Shown here in pieces: positions 18,274 through 27,482 of a stretch of 64,000 nt of DNA (position 1 is its first letter; each line of letters starts with the position of its first letter). Location of the stretch: NCBI GenBank assembly GCA_910576125.1, contig CAJTHM010000005.1, forward strand, positions 186,001 to 250,000, read 5' to 3'. Source of the stretch: Lachnospiraceae bacterium (lineage in GTDB: Bacteria > Bacillota > Clostridia > Lachnospirales > Lachnospiraceae). The position numbers were made by a program, and so were the translations under genes. A model generated the notes under the pieces. The model saw only the letters and a program-made list of their open reading frames with translations. It was not told where the DNA came from and ran no database searches.

Positions 18274-18950
18274 TCATCCCCCTCATGCTCCATAGCGGCT
18301 ACATCAGCGCTGGCGGCAATGGAAGTGATCGGCGTCTTCAGCTCATGTCCCGCATCTGTGATGAACCGCTTCTGCCGCTCGATATTTTCCGCAAAAGGAC
18401 GGATTGCATACCGGGAAAAGAACACAATCAGCCCGAAGACCACAATCAGGCTGCCGATGCCTGTGCCCAGGGACACAAAGAGCAAAGTGCGCATGGCCTG
18501 CAGGGAATCCGCCACATTCAGGAACAGCACCGTAATCCCCGTCTCATCCTCCCGGATCAGATACCGGTAGTCCCCGTAATAGCCCCTTTCCTTTCCTTTT
18601 AACAGGACTGTCTCCGTATATTCCCCGGCCAGCTCCTCATCGATGGAGGAAATATGGTCCCTCGATATGAATATGATATGCCCCGCCGGGTCACAATGGG
18701 CAGCAAAAAAACGCGTGGTGAACTCCGCCTCCGGCCCTCCTCCCGGCATATCCGCCATGGGGGGCAGCGCAGCCCCCGGCCTGCGGAAAGCCCTCTGCTC
18801 CCGCCGCAAAAGCTCTTCCGCCATCTCATCCCGCATGGAAGTAGTCCGGTAATAATTCACAAGATTGATTCCCACAAGCCAGACCACCATGACCGTCCCG
18901 AAAGCCGCCATGGCCGCCAGAATAAAACGCCGCTGCATCTTCTTTAACAT
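18264..18950 (-). pseudogene. Sensor histidine kinase, truncated after the H-box
   Basis: 228 residues keep the N-terminal helix, an extracytoplasmic sensor region, a second helix and the start of the dimerisation domain with the phospho-accepting His (DAGHELKTPITSIAA). They then end EHEGDEMY-stop. The rest of the DHp domain and the whole ATP-binding domain are absent; the next bases belong to a CotH gene. The product could not autophosphorylate. ATG 18950 has GGAGG 5 nt upstream; the frame extends to a GTG at 18962. Gap to the regulator is 87 bp. Confidence 0.88.
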
Positions 18951-19037
18951 TTGAACCTCCACGCCGCCCGCTATGTGCTGTACAGCCGGGAAAAATTCCC
19001 TCTTTTGGCATTCTTCCGTGTGTAATCCAGGACTTCT

Positions 19038-19634
19038 CTATACACTTTCCTCCAGTGAGTAGCCGGCGCCGCGGACTGTCCTGATTTCCACGCTGCAGGC
19101 AATTTCCCGCAGCTTCCTGCGGACAAATCCGATGTAAGTCCAGACCACATCGATTCCCGCCTCGGAATCCTGTCCCCATATCCTGTCCATCAGATGATTC
19201 GTGGAGAATACATAATGGGGATGCCGGAAAAACAGTTCCGCCAGCTGAAACTCCTTATTGTTCAGCCGTACCGAAAGGCTGCCGCAGCCCAGCGTGTACC
19301 GATTGCAATCCAGCTCCACATCCCCGAAAGAGAGGATCGTCTCCGAGTATCCCCCGTTCCTGCGGGAAAGGGCTTTCACCCTGGCGATGAATTCCCTGCT
19401 GGCGAAAGGCTTGGGCAGGTAATCATCCGCCCCTGCTTCCAGCCCCGCCACCCGGTCCTCGATTTCCGCCTTAGCCGTCAGCATCAGCACCGGAACCGCG
19501 GCGCCGCTCTTCCGGATGCGGGCCAGCGCTTCGGCGCCGTCATGGACCATGTCCACAGTAAATTTATTCTTTTCCAACAGGAATTTCAGGGCCTTTGCAA
19601 GTTCGACCTCATCCTCCGCAATCAAAACGCGCAT
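19038..19634 (-). CDS. OmpR-family response regulator lacking the phospho-acceptor segment
   Basis: 198 residues against about 223 for the family. The receiver begins normally (VLIAEDEVELAKAL) but runs from DGAEAL straight into ARIRKSGAAVPVLMLTAKAEI, skipping about 25 residues that normally contain strand 3 and the phosphorylated Asp. The switch Thr (LTAKAE), Lys (LPKPF) and the full winged-helix domain remain. The deletion is in frame. A repeated G-x-EAL coding motif flanking the lost part would suit slippage between short repeats (inference). Its kinase is also broken, so this protein, if made, cannot act as a normal phosphorelay output. Confidence 0.88.
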   Translation of the reverse strand: MRVLIAEDEVELAKALKFLLEKNKFTVDMVHDGAEALARIRKSGAAVPVLMLTAKAEIEDRVAGLEAGADDYLPKPFASREFIARVKALSRRNGGYSETILSFGDVELDCNRYTLGCGSLSVRLNNKEFQLAELFFRHPHYVFSTNHLMDRIWGQDSEAGIDVVWTYIGFVRRKLREIACSVEIRTVRGAGYSLEESV

Positions 19635-19745
19635 CAGAAATACCTCTCATCCCCTGCCAATCATCTTTTTCCCGTCAGTATAGCATATCCCGGGACAAAA
19701 AGAAAGCAAATCAGACTTTCTTGATATAACGCTGATGAATCAGTC

Positions 19746-19774
19746 TTGAATTGCGCTATAGAAGTTGTTATAAT
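19746..19774 (+). promoter_or_regulatory. Sigma-A promoter of the hybrid kinase gene
   Basis: TTGAAT (19746-19751), exactly 17-bp spacer, consensus TATAAT (19769-19774). The start codon is 50 nt downstream after AAGGAAGG. Confidence 0.8.
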
Positions 19775-19823
19775 ACATTAAGAAACAAGAAAGAAACGGA
19801 ACTGCCAAAAAGGAAGGTCACTC

Positions 19824-22388
19824 ATGAAAATTCGTAGCCTCAAACCAGAACACCACGCGACACATTTTCTAATCGGAAGCTTCACTGTGCTTCTGCTGGT
19901 CAGTATCGGGGCCTTTGTCTGCCTGGGCCGCTTTATGAGCAAAGAAAGCGAGGAATCCATCCACACAGTGGGGAATCTGTATATGGCCGGCATCAACAAC
20001 CATATTACCGCGCATTTCCGCACGCTGATCGACCTGAAGCTGGAACAGGCCGAGGGCATAGTGGATACCATCCCGGCGGATATATCCGGCACAGACGAAT
20101 TGTATGAGGAACTGGTTCACAGGGCTGATGTGAGAAACTTTAATTATGTGGCTCTTTATTCCACGGACGGGACAATCGAGATGCTGGACGGAAGCTTTCT
20201 CCGCCTTGCCGATCCGGAGTCTTTCCGGGAATCCCTGGCTCATCATGAGAAAAAGGTGGCCGTGGGCTATGACTCTCTGGGCAACGAAGTAGTCATGTTC
20301 GGTCTCAATGCGGAGTATCCCATGAGCAACGGAGAAAAAAGCCTGGCCCTGGTCGTCGCGGTGCCCATAGATTACATCAGCGCCATGCTTGGAACGGATG
20401 AGGAGAACGCGTTGATATTCTCCAGCATCATTCGAAAAGACGGCAGCTTTATCATAAGCGACATGGGCTCGGAATACGAGGACTATTTCGAAAGCCTGTA
20501 CGCGCGTTTTCCGGATGGCGACCCCGAAAAGATAGGCTCCTATATCCAGGAGCTTTCCGAGGCAATGGAAAAAAAGGAAAACTATGCCACGGTACTGGAT
20601 TTCGACGAGAGCAACCAGCAGATATACTGTACCATGCTCCCCTATTCGGAGTGGCATCTGATTACGATTCTGCCTTTCGGGCCTTTAAATGAAACCGTGG
20701 AAGACCTGGACCGGAACCGGACTCTCGCCACGCTGTTGGTCTGTTCTGTCATTTTCGTGGTGTTGCTGATCATTTTCTTTATTTACTACAGGACGACCTG
20801 CAGACAGCTGAAAGAGCTGGAAGAGGCGCGGCAGGAAGCTCTGGCCGCCACCAAGGCAAAGAGCTCGTTCCTCTCCAATATGAGCCACGATATCCGTACG
20901 CCTATGAATGCAATCGTGGGCATGACGGCCATCGCCACAGCCCATGTCGACGACAAGGAGCAGGTGATGAACTGCCTGAAGAAAATCACCCTGTCCGGCA
21001 AGCATCTGCTGGGATTGATCAATGATGTGCTGGACATGTCCAAAATCGAAAGCGGCAAGATGACCCTGACGGCGGAGCTCGTCTCCCTGCAGGAGGTCAT
21101 CGAGGGAGTCGTAGGCATCGTGCAGACGCAGATAAAGGGAAAGAGCCAGCATTTCAATGTGCACATAGACAAGATTACGGCGGAAGATGTCTACTGCGAC
21201 AGCGTGCGCCTGAATCAGGTCCTGCTCAATCTCCTGTCCAATGCCATCAAATACACACAGGAGGGCGGGACCATACAGCTGTCCCTGTATCAGGAAGATA
21301 CGCCTCCCCAGAAAGGCGCCGATTATGTCCGGACCCATATCACCGTTACGGATAACGGTATGGGAATGTCCGAGGAATTCCAGAGCCATGTCTTCGACTC
21401 CTATTCCAGAGTGGACACTCTGCGGGTACACAAAACGGAGGGCGCCGGGCTCGGAATGGCGATCACGAAGCACATCATAGATGCTATGGACGGCACCATC
21501 ACCGTTAAAAGCCAGCTGGGCAAGGGAACGGAATTCCATGTCATCCTGGACCTTGAAAGGGCGACTGCTTCGGAAATCGATATGGTTCTTCCTCCATGGA
21601 AAATGCTGGTGGTGGATGACGATGAGACCCTGTGCCGGACGGCAGTGGACGCCCTGGAGTCCATCGGCATCCAGGCCGACTGGACGCTGAGCGGGGAGAA
21701 AGCGCTGACCATGGTTGCAAAGCACCATCAGTCGCGGGACGACTATCAGATTGTCATGCTGGACTGGAAGCTCCCTGGTATGGACGGGCTTTACGTAGCC
21801 AAGCAGATTCGCCGGATCGTAGGCGAGGAGATGCCGATTATCCTGATTTCCGCCTATGACTGGAGCGACTTTGAGGCAGATGCCAAGGAGGCCGGAATCA
21901 ATGGCTTGATCGCAAAGCCGCTGTTCAAGTCCACTTTATTCTATGGATTGAAAAAATATATGGACATCGAAGAGAACCCGGACATGCCCGACGACTACGC
22001 GGACTTCTCCGGAAAGCATGTACTGGTGGCCGAGGACAATGACCTGAACTGGGAAATCCTCCAGGCGCTGCTGTCAGATATCGGCATGGAGGTGGAATGG
22101 GCGGAGAATGGGAAAATCTGTCTGGAGAAATTCCAGGCATCCGCTCCGGGCTATTACGACGTCATCCTGATGGATGTCCGAATGCCCGTGATGAATGGCT
22201 ACGAAGCCACCAAAGGCATCCGCGCTTCCAGCCATCCGGACGCCGGGACTATCCCCATCATCGCCATGACTGCGGATGCCTTCTCGGAGGACATCAAGCA
22301 ATGTCTGGACTGCGGCATGAATGCGCATACCGCGAAACCGATTAATTTTGAAGAAGTGATCTCTCTGCTGAAGAAACATATTCTATAA
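19824..22388 (+). CDS. Hybrid sensor histidine kinase with two receiver domains
   Basis: 854 residues. Membrane helix about 16-38; extracytoplasmic Cache-like sensor about 40-300 (NYVALYSTDGTIEML); second helix about 302-325; HisKA with NMSHDIRTPMNAIVG; HATPase with NLLSNAIKYT, DNGMGM and GAGLGMAITKHIID; receiver 1 (VVDDDETLCR, Asp in MLDWKLPGMDG); receiver 2 (VAEDNDLNWEIL, Asp in LMDVRMPVMNG). Both receivers keep their Asp and Lys. No HPt domain is visible, so a separate phosphotransfer protein or a non-transcriptional output is likely. It is monocistronic from its own promoter. Confidence 0.92.
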   Translation: MKIRSLKPEHHATHFLIGSFTVLLLVSIGAFVCLGRFMSKESEESIHTVGNLYMAGINNHITAHFRTLIDLKLEQAEGIVDTIPADISGTDELYEELVHRADVRNFNYVALYSTDGTIEMLDGSFLRLADPESFRESLAHHEKKVAVGYDSLGNEVVMFGLNAEYPMSNGEKSLALVVAVPIDYISAMLGTDEENALIFSSIIRKDGSFIISDMGSEYEDYFESLYARFPDGDPEKIGSYIQELSEAMEKKENYATVLDFDESNQQIYCTMLPYSEWHLITILPFGPLNETVEDLDRNRTLATLLVCSVIFVVLLIIFFIYYRTTCRQLKELEEARQEALAATKAKSSFLSNMSHDIRTPMNAIVGMTAIATAHVDDKEQVMNCLKKITLSGKHLLGLINDVLDMSKIESGKMTLTAELVSLQEVIEGVVGIVQTQIKGKSQHFNVHIDKITAEDVYCDSVRLNQVLLNLLSNAIKYTQEGGTIQLSLYQEDTPPQKGADYVRTHITVTDNGMGMSEEFQSHVFDSYSRVDTLRVHKTEGAGLGMAITKHIIDAMDGTITVKSQLGKGTEFHVILDLERATASEIDMVLPPWKMLVVDDDETLCRTAVDALESIGIQADWTLSGEKALTMVAKHHQSRDDYQIVMLDWKLPGMDGLYVAKQIRRIVGEEMPIILISAYDWSDFEADAKEAGINGLIAKPLFKSTLFYGLKKYMDIEENPDMPDDYADFSGKHVLVAEDNDLNWEILQALLSDIGMEVEWAENGKICLEKFQASAPGYYDVILMDVRMPVMNGYEATKGIRASSHPDAGTIPIIAMTADAFSEDIKQCLDCGMNAHTAKPINFEEVISLLKKHIL

Positions 22389-22395
22389 AGCCACC

Positions 22396-23775
22396 CTACT
22401 GTATCTTTGCCAGCGCTTCCTTAGACAGTATCTTCCGGATATTCAGCGCGAACAAAGTGGTGGCTGTGGCAGCCGAGATGGCATCCGAAACCGGCTCTGC
22501 GTAATAGACGCCCATCACGCCCAGGAAGCGCGGCAGGATGATGGCCAGCGGAATCAGCAGGATAATCTTCCGCAGCACGGCGATAAAGAGCGAAATCTTC
22601 GCCTGCCCCAGCGCCAGAAAGGTGGGCTGTATACCGTTCTGCAGGCCGAAGACAAGCATGCCTGCCATAAATACCGGCATGACCTCCCCCGTCAGCGCCA
22701 CCAGTTCGGCCTCATTGGTGAAGAATCCCGCGTAGAACCGAGGGAATATCATGCTGGTAGCCGTGGTCAGGAGCCGGAACCCGAAGCACATCCCTATCAT
22801 CCAGCGGTACAGCTTCCTGACCCTGTCGAAATTCTGTGCTCCGTAATTGTAGCTGACGATGGGCGTCATACCCTGGGTAAATCCGTTGATGGGCGCGGAA
22901 AACAACTGCATGATGCTCTGCATGATGGTCAGGGATCCCACGTGCAGATCGCCGCCGTAGGCCTGCAGGCCATGGTTCAGCACGATACTGATGAAACTTT
23001 CCGTGGCATTCATGATAAAGGGCGAAATCCCCAGCGAAAATACGCTGCCCAGCACTTTTCCCTCCAGCCGCATACAGCTTCTGCGGATTTTCAGGGAGGA
23101 CTTTTTTCCCATCAGAAAAGACACCACCCAGGCGGCGCTGAGTCCCTGGGAAATCACAGTGGCCACTGCCGCGCCCCTCACCCCCATACGCAGCCCGAAG
23201 ATGAATATCGGATCCAAAATGATATTCGCCACCGCTCCAATCAGCACGGAGAGCATGGCCGTCCGCGGCTGGCTCTGGCAGATGATGAAAGCGTTCAGCC
23301 CCAGGGCCATCTCCACGAAGAGCGTCCCCGCCAGATAGATGGACAGGTAATCCGTGGCATAGCCGATGGTGGCACCGCTGGCGCCGAACATGAAGAGCAG
23401 CGGCCTCTGGAACAGGTAGAAGAATGCCATCAGCACAACCGTGCACAGCAGCAGGAAGCTGACGCTGTTTCCCAGAATCTTCTCCGCCCGCTCCCTGTCC
23501 CCTTTCCCCAGCCAGATAGCTGCTAACGGCGCCGCCCCATTGCTGATAAAAGCGGAAAAGGCCGAGATGAACACGGTGATGCAGAAAGTGACACCCACCC
23601 CTGTCAGCGCGTTGGCTCCTACGCCCTCCATGTGGCCGATGTAGATCCGGTCAATGATGCTGTATAAAATGTTGATGATCTGAGCCAGAATGGCAGGCAG
23701 GGTCATGCTTGCCATCAGCCTGCCGATGGACTCCGTCGCCATCCTCTCTTCTCTTGTCTTAGCGGTTTCTGCCAT
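22396..23775 (-). CDS. MATE-family multidrug/cation antiporter
   Basis: About 459 residues with 12 membrane helices in two repeats, the usual MATE length. The start is LMASMTLPAILAQIINILYSIIDRIYIG, with the conserved acidic/Asn-bearing first helix; GFTQGMTPIVSYNYGA opens the second half. Exports drugs or metabolites using Na or H gradients. The start is uncertain: 23775 (MAETAK, with GGAG 13 nt upstream) gives normal length, but in-frame ATGs at 23811 and 23838 exist. Its promoter lies inside the end of the amylosucrase-like gene and overlaps a small dyad. Confidence 0.88.
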   Translation of the reverse strand: MAETAKTREERMATESIGRLMASMTLPAILAQIINILYSIIDRIYIGHMEGVGANALTGVGVTFCITVFISAFSAFISNGAAPLAAIWLGKGDRERAEKILGNSVSFLLLCTVVLMAFFYLFQRPLLFMFGASGATIGYATDYLSIYLAGTLFVEMALGLNAFIICQSQPRTAMLSVLIGAVANIILDPIFIFGLRMGVRGAAVATVISQGLSAAWVVSFLMGKKSSLKIRRSCMRLEGKVLGSVFSLGISPFIMNATESFISIVLNHGLQAYGGDLHVGSLTIMQSIMQLFSAPINGFTQGMTPIVSYNYGAQNFDRVRKLYRWMIGMCFGFRLLTTATSMIFPRFYAGFFTNEAELVALTGEVMPVFMAGMLVFGLQNGIQPTFLALGQAKISLFIAVLRKIILLIPLAIILPRFLGVMGVYYAEPVSDAISAATATTLFALNIRKILSKEALAKIQ

Positions 23776-23908
23776 ATTCTTCTGTGGACTCCTCTCTGCA
23801 TTTCCGGTCATTTTCCCATGCCTTGCAATCCTGCGCATAAAAATGGGACGGAAAAATCCGCCCCAATCGTTCCTTACCCTATTGAGGTATCTCTGTTGTC
23901 AGATTGAC

Positions 23909-23949
23909 AGCACTAACCTAGTTATAGTATACTCAGACAGCATTGTCAA
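23909..23949 (-). promoter_or_regulatory. Promoter and MarR-like dyad of the MATE gene
   Basis: -35 TTGACA (23949-23944) lies inside the last codons of the amylosucrase-like gene, then a 17-bp spacer and -10 TATAAC (23926-23921). Overlapping and following the -10 is ACTA-GGT-TAGT, a short dyad of the kind bound by MarR-type repressors. No MarR gene is adjacent. Confidence 0.6.
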
Positions 23950-25819
23950 GAGCGATTTCAGCTTTCTGCTCTTTGGCCTGGCCGTCAGTCTTCTTCAGAT
24001 AATAGAACCCATACGCCGGTACCCTGACCTCCTCCGGCCGTACTTCCTCGCCTGTCACAAGGTCCACATATACGCCGTCCGCCTCATGGATCCATGCGGT
24101 CTTCTCATATCCGCTGAAGTTGAACAGGCCGATCAGCTTCTCCCCCTCATAGTATCTGCCCATGCACAAAACCGCTTTCTCCCAGGTCTCAATAGTCCAG
24201 GTGTCCGCTCCCGATACGAATACTTTCTCCCGTTTCCGGATCTCCTCTAAAGCTTTCAGCCTTCCGAACAGCTTTCCCTCCACTGTATCGGAATCCTCCC
24301 TGTTCTTTGCCAGCTCCCAGTTCATGGCGCCCCGGTGGATATACCTGGAATCCGCCGCCTTGTCCGGGTCATCCTTGTAGGTATAATCGTTGACCTGGCC
24401 TATTTCGTCCCCGCCGTAGAGCACCGGGATGCCGGACTGCATGAACATGTAGGCATGCAGCATCACATCCTCATCGATGGCCCTCGCCATGGCGTCCTTA
24501 TCCTGCTCGAATCCTGCTTTCTCGATTCCGCACATGGACGCGGTAGTCCCGCAGAACCTGGCGTCCCCCGTGACGGGATCCGCATTGTACAGCTCTCCTC
24601 TGCTGTTGCTTCCTCCCGCATAACCCTGGAAATAATCATTCAGGTATTTCTTGTGGGAGCGCTCCTCAAGGCCCTCCCCTTTCAATGTGCCGTAATCCAG
24701 CCCCCATCCGATATCGTCATGGCAGCGCAGATAGTTCAGGAATACATACTCTTTCGGCAGGGAATTCACGATATCCAGCTGCCGCTTCAAAAGCCGCACG
24801 TCCCTGGTAGCCACCGTGTGCCAGGTGGTGGCCATGGTGGTCACATTGTAGAGCATATGGCATTCCGGCTTCTCCACCGTGCCGAAATAAGGCACCACTT
24901 TCTCCGGCTCCATCACCACTTCCCCCAGCAGCAGGATGCCCGGGCAGACGATTTCGCCAATCATGCGCATCATGCGCACAATCGTGTGCACCTGCGGCAG
25001 ATTCCGGCAGCTGGTATTCAGCTCTTTCCAGATATAGGGCACCGCGTCGATGCGGATGATATCTATCCCCCGGTTTGCCAGATACAGGAAATTGTACATC
25101 ATCTCGTTGAACACTCTGGGGTTGCGGTAGTTCAGATCCCACTGGTAGGGATAAAAGGTGGTCATCACATAGTGGCCGCAGTCTGGCAGCCATGTGAAGT
25201 TCCCCGGAGCCGTGGTGGGGAATACCTGGGGCACTGTCCTCTCGTACAGGGAGGGAATCTCATCATTGCAGAAGAAGAAATAGCGGCTCATATATTCCCC
25301 GTCCCCCTGGCGGGCCTTTTTCGCCCACTCATGATCCTCAGAGGTGTGATTCATGACGAAATCCATGCACACATTGATTCCCTTTTTGTGGCAGGCCGCC
25401 GTGAGATTGTCCAGATCCTCCATGGATCCCAGATTCTCCTGCACTTTCCTGAAATCCGACACCGCGTATCCGCCGTCGGATTTGCCTTTCGTGGTATCCA
25501 GGAAAGGCATCAGGTGAATGTAATTCACATTGCACTGTTCAATATAGTCCAGCCTGGAGGCCACGCCTTTCATGTTCCCCGCGAAATTGTCAATATAGAA
25601 CATCATGCCCAGCATGTCGTTGCTCTTGTACCAGTCGGGACGGCTCTCCCTGTCGGAATCCATGGATTTCAGCTTCCTGCCGCGCTCCTGGTAGAATCGC
25701 TCCATATTGCCGCACAGCTCGGCGAACATATCCCCGTTATTGTACAGTTCCATGTAAAGCCATCTCAGCTCGTCATGATGTCTTGCAAACCGCCTTTTAT
25801 AAGCACTTGTTTCTCTCAT
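23933..25819 (-). CDS. Amylosucrase-like GH13 enzyme (sucrose-active)
   Basis: 628 residues resembling amylosucrase/sucrose hydrolases (GH13_4): a long N-terminal helical region (FARHHDELRWLYMELYNN), then the barrel. Nucleophile Asp is in GIDIIRIDAVPYIWKE, acid/base Glu in LLLGEVVMEPE, and the third Asp in YLRCHDDIGWG. Cytoplasmic, no signal. Sucrose cleavage with glucan formation or hydrolysis is inferred from the family. ATG 25819 follows AGAGGTGAAG; the frame continues upstream without a better site. It was evidently the last gene of a sugar ABC operon, of which only a malG fragment and a lacI stub remain upstream. Confidence 0.85.
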   Translation of the reverse strand: MRETSAYKRRFARHHDELRWLYMELYNNGDMFAELCGNMERFYQERGRKLKSMDSDRESRPDWYKSNDMLGMMFYIDNFAGNMKGVASRLDYIEQCNVNYIHLMPFLDTTKGKSDGGYAVSDFRKVQENLGSMEDLDNLTAACHKKGINVCMDFVMNHTSEDHEWAKKARQGDGEYMSRYFFFCNDEIPSLYERTVPQVFPTTAPGNFTWLPDCGHYVMTTFYPYQWDLNYRNPRVFNEMMYNFLYLANRGIDIIRIDAVPYIWKELNTSCRNLPQVHTIVRMMRMIGEIVCPGILLLGEVVMEPEKVVPYFGTVEKPECHMLYNVTTMATTWHTVATRDVRLLKRQLDIVNSLPKEYVFLNYLRCHDDIGWGLDYGTLKGEGLEERSHKKYLNDYFQGYAGGSNSRGELYNADPVTGDARFCGTTASMCGIEKAGFEQDKDAMARAIDEDVMLHAYMFMQSGIPVLYGGDEIGQVNDYTYKDDPDKAADSRYIHRGAMNWELAKNREDSDTVEGKLFGRLKALEEIRKREKVFVSGADTWTIETWEKAVLCMGRYYEGEKLIGLFNFSGYEKTAWIHEADGVYVDLVTGEEVRPEEVRVPAYGFYYLKKTDGQAKEQKAEIALDNAV

Positions 25820-25912
25820 AGCTTCACCTCTTGCATTTTTATCGAAATCAGCTGCTGCAAAAGGGCCGTTGCATTCCTGTGTCTTTCCATCATGCAACAG
25901 CCCTCCGAGCTT

Positions 25913-26613
25913 TTATTTTACCGCGCCGGAAGTCACGCCTTCCACTATGTAGCGCTGCAGGAACATATACAGGATCAGAATCGGCAGCATTGCCAGCAGC
26001 AGGGCCGCCATCACCAGGCCGATATCCGTGGAGTAGGTTCCGTAGAATATCTGGGTGGCAATCGGAATGGTATACAGTTCCTTTCTTCCCAGTACCAGGC
26101 CGGGCAGCAGATAGTCATTCCAGAATGCCATGGCGTCAATGATGGCCACTGTGGCAATCGTGGGCTTTAACAGCGGGAACACAATCTGCCAGTAGGTCTG
26201 CCAGCGGGTGCAGCCGTCGATGGTGGCCGCCTCCTCCAGCGCTATGGGCACATTGGTGTGAATCGCCCCGTGGAACATGAATGTCGCCATGGAGAGGGAA
26301 AATCCCACATGCATGAATATCAAGGTCGCTCTGTGGTTCAGGATTCCGAATACCCCCCCATAGAGGGATACCAACGGAATCATCAGCACCTGGAACGGGA
26401 TGACCATGGAAGCGATCATCATACCGAACAGCGCGCCGCAGGCTTTCCACTTATTGCGCACAATCACATAGGCCGTCATGGAAGCCAGCAAAATCGTGAA
26501 AATGGTGGAGGTCACCGTAATGACCATAGAGTTCCCAAAGGATCTCCAGAAATTCATCTTCTCCATGGCCTCCGGGAAGTTCTTCAGCGTAAAGCCCTGG
26601 GAGCCTGCCAATG
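25913..26613 (-). pseudogene. Carbohydrate ABC permease (MalG type), N-terminally truncated
   Basis: About 232 residues keep helices 2-6 of a MalG-type permease, including the ATPase-contact EAA loop (EEAATIDGCTRWQTYWQIVFPLLKP split around it). The first membrane helix and about 40-45 N-terminal residues are missing. The frame reads back into a lacI start with no proper start codon (only a TTG). MalF-type permease, binding protein and most of lacI are absent. Translation from TTG would give a protein lacking helix 1, so function is doubtful. Confidence 0.82.
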
Positions 26614-26700
26614 CCAGATGTAGCCTCTGTTGTTCAGTACCCGGGACACTGTTCCCACCGTAAGGCCTGCCTCCTTTGCAACATCCTTTAATGTCGCCAT
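26584..26700 (-). pseudogene. LacI-family regulator, N-terminal stub
   Basis: 38 codons. The first 28 are a textbook LacI headpiece helix-turn-helix (MATLKDVAKEAGLTVGTVSR, then VLNNRGYI). After that the sequence changes abruptly to the malG frame shifted by one, and a TGA follows 10 codons later. So a deletion from codon 28 of lacI into malG removed the operon's core. The promoter upstream is intact and would still transcribe the fragments and the amylosucrase-like gene. Confidence 0.88.
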
Positions 26701-26771
26701 TTTGTCACTTCCCTTCCCATTCGTTTCTCTATCGGTCCATCAGTATGATAATCGGTTGTTATCTGTTTACC

Positions 26772-26800
26772 AGTATACCATACTTCCCTGTATTCGTAAA
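26772..26800 (-). promoter_or_regulatory. Promoter of the lacI-derived sugar operon
   Basis: -35 TTTACG (26800-26795), 17-bp spacer, -10 TATACT (26777-26772) on the minus strand, about 70 nt before the lacI stub. The intervening leader has TGGTAAACAG, reminiscent of half a LacI-type operator. Confidence 0.6.
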
Positions 26801-26853
26801 TCAGCATTTTACACGTTCTTCTCACAGGTTTTATGTCACCTTTGCCCATGACA

Positions 26854-26891
26854 AAAGCACTTCCCTTTATCGGCATAAAGAAAAGTGCTTT
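26854..26891 (-). terminator. Hairpin after darA
   Basis: AAAGCACTT (26854-26862) pairs with AAGTGCTTT (26883-26891), with an inner CTTTAT/ATAAAG stem. It lies 25 nt past the darA stop, and a short T-run follows on the minus strand. The layout would also work in the other direction. Confidence 0.55.
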
Positions 26892-26915
26892 ATCATAAAA
26901 AAATGAACGGAATAG

Positions 26916-27263
26916 TCAGATTTTTTCATAATAGCAGGCATCTACCGCCATGATGACCGCTCCGCCCACCTCAATAGTCTGTCGGATGCCTCCAACCCAT
27001 ACCGGCGCGTGCTGCATCCCCTGCGCCATGGCGTTATAAGGCACATCCACGTCCACCGAGATTCTCTCTCCGCATACAGCCTTTATGACTTTCACCACTT
27101 CCTGCAGCTTTTCGTCCTCTGTACAGATCATGAGCGTGGAATTTCCTTTCTTCAGGAAACCTCCGGTCGAAGAAATTACAGTGGCCTGATATCCCTTGCT
27201 GTTCAAGGCGTCTGTCACGCGCTCCACATTGTCTCTCTCCACGATAGCATAAATCAGTTTCAT
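26916..27263 (-). CDS. darA: Cyclic-di-AMP receptor of the DarA/PstA (PII-like) family
   Basis: 115 residues, normal length. The PII-like fold starts MKLIYAIVERDNVERV; the nucleotide-binding strand-loop is STGGFLKKGNSTLMI, and the C-terminal PYNAMAQGMQ and PVWVGG segments match the family. DarA trimers bind c-di-AMP and relay it to unknown targets in the cytoplasm. It stands alone here: AGGGAGGAAGAAT precedes the ATG and a hairpin follows. Bases 27264-27482 hold only its leader. Confidence 0.9.
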   Translation of the reverse strand: MKLIYAIVERDNVERVTDALNSKGYQATVISSTGGFLKKGNSTLMICTEDEKLQEVVKVIKAVCGERISVDVDVPYNAMAQGMQHAPVWVGGIRQTIEVGGAVIMAVDACYYEKI

Positions 27264-27482
27264 ATTCTTCCCTCCTCACACATGAATTTGTCACTGAAGC
27301 TGTCCCGCAGCGCCGGACTATATCTCATATTTCCATTTTAACACTTCCGGCCGAAAAAAGAAATCAGAATTTTTGACAGACAGATACTCCTTCCTCCTGT
27401 TTCATCGCCATAAATATACCATACATTCCTAAACTTTCTGCACATCCCCTGACATTTCCGTAAATTTGCCAGCATCCGCCCA

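Noticed and set aside
20685..21728. 347-codon minus-strand frame inside the hybrid kinase
   Set aside because: Shadow of a fully intact multi-domain kinase.
24335..26170. 611-codon plus-strand open frame
   Set aside because: Opposite the amylosucrase-like and malG genes; His/Gln-rich shadow composition and no ribosome site.
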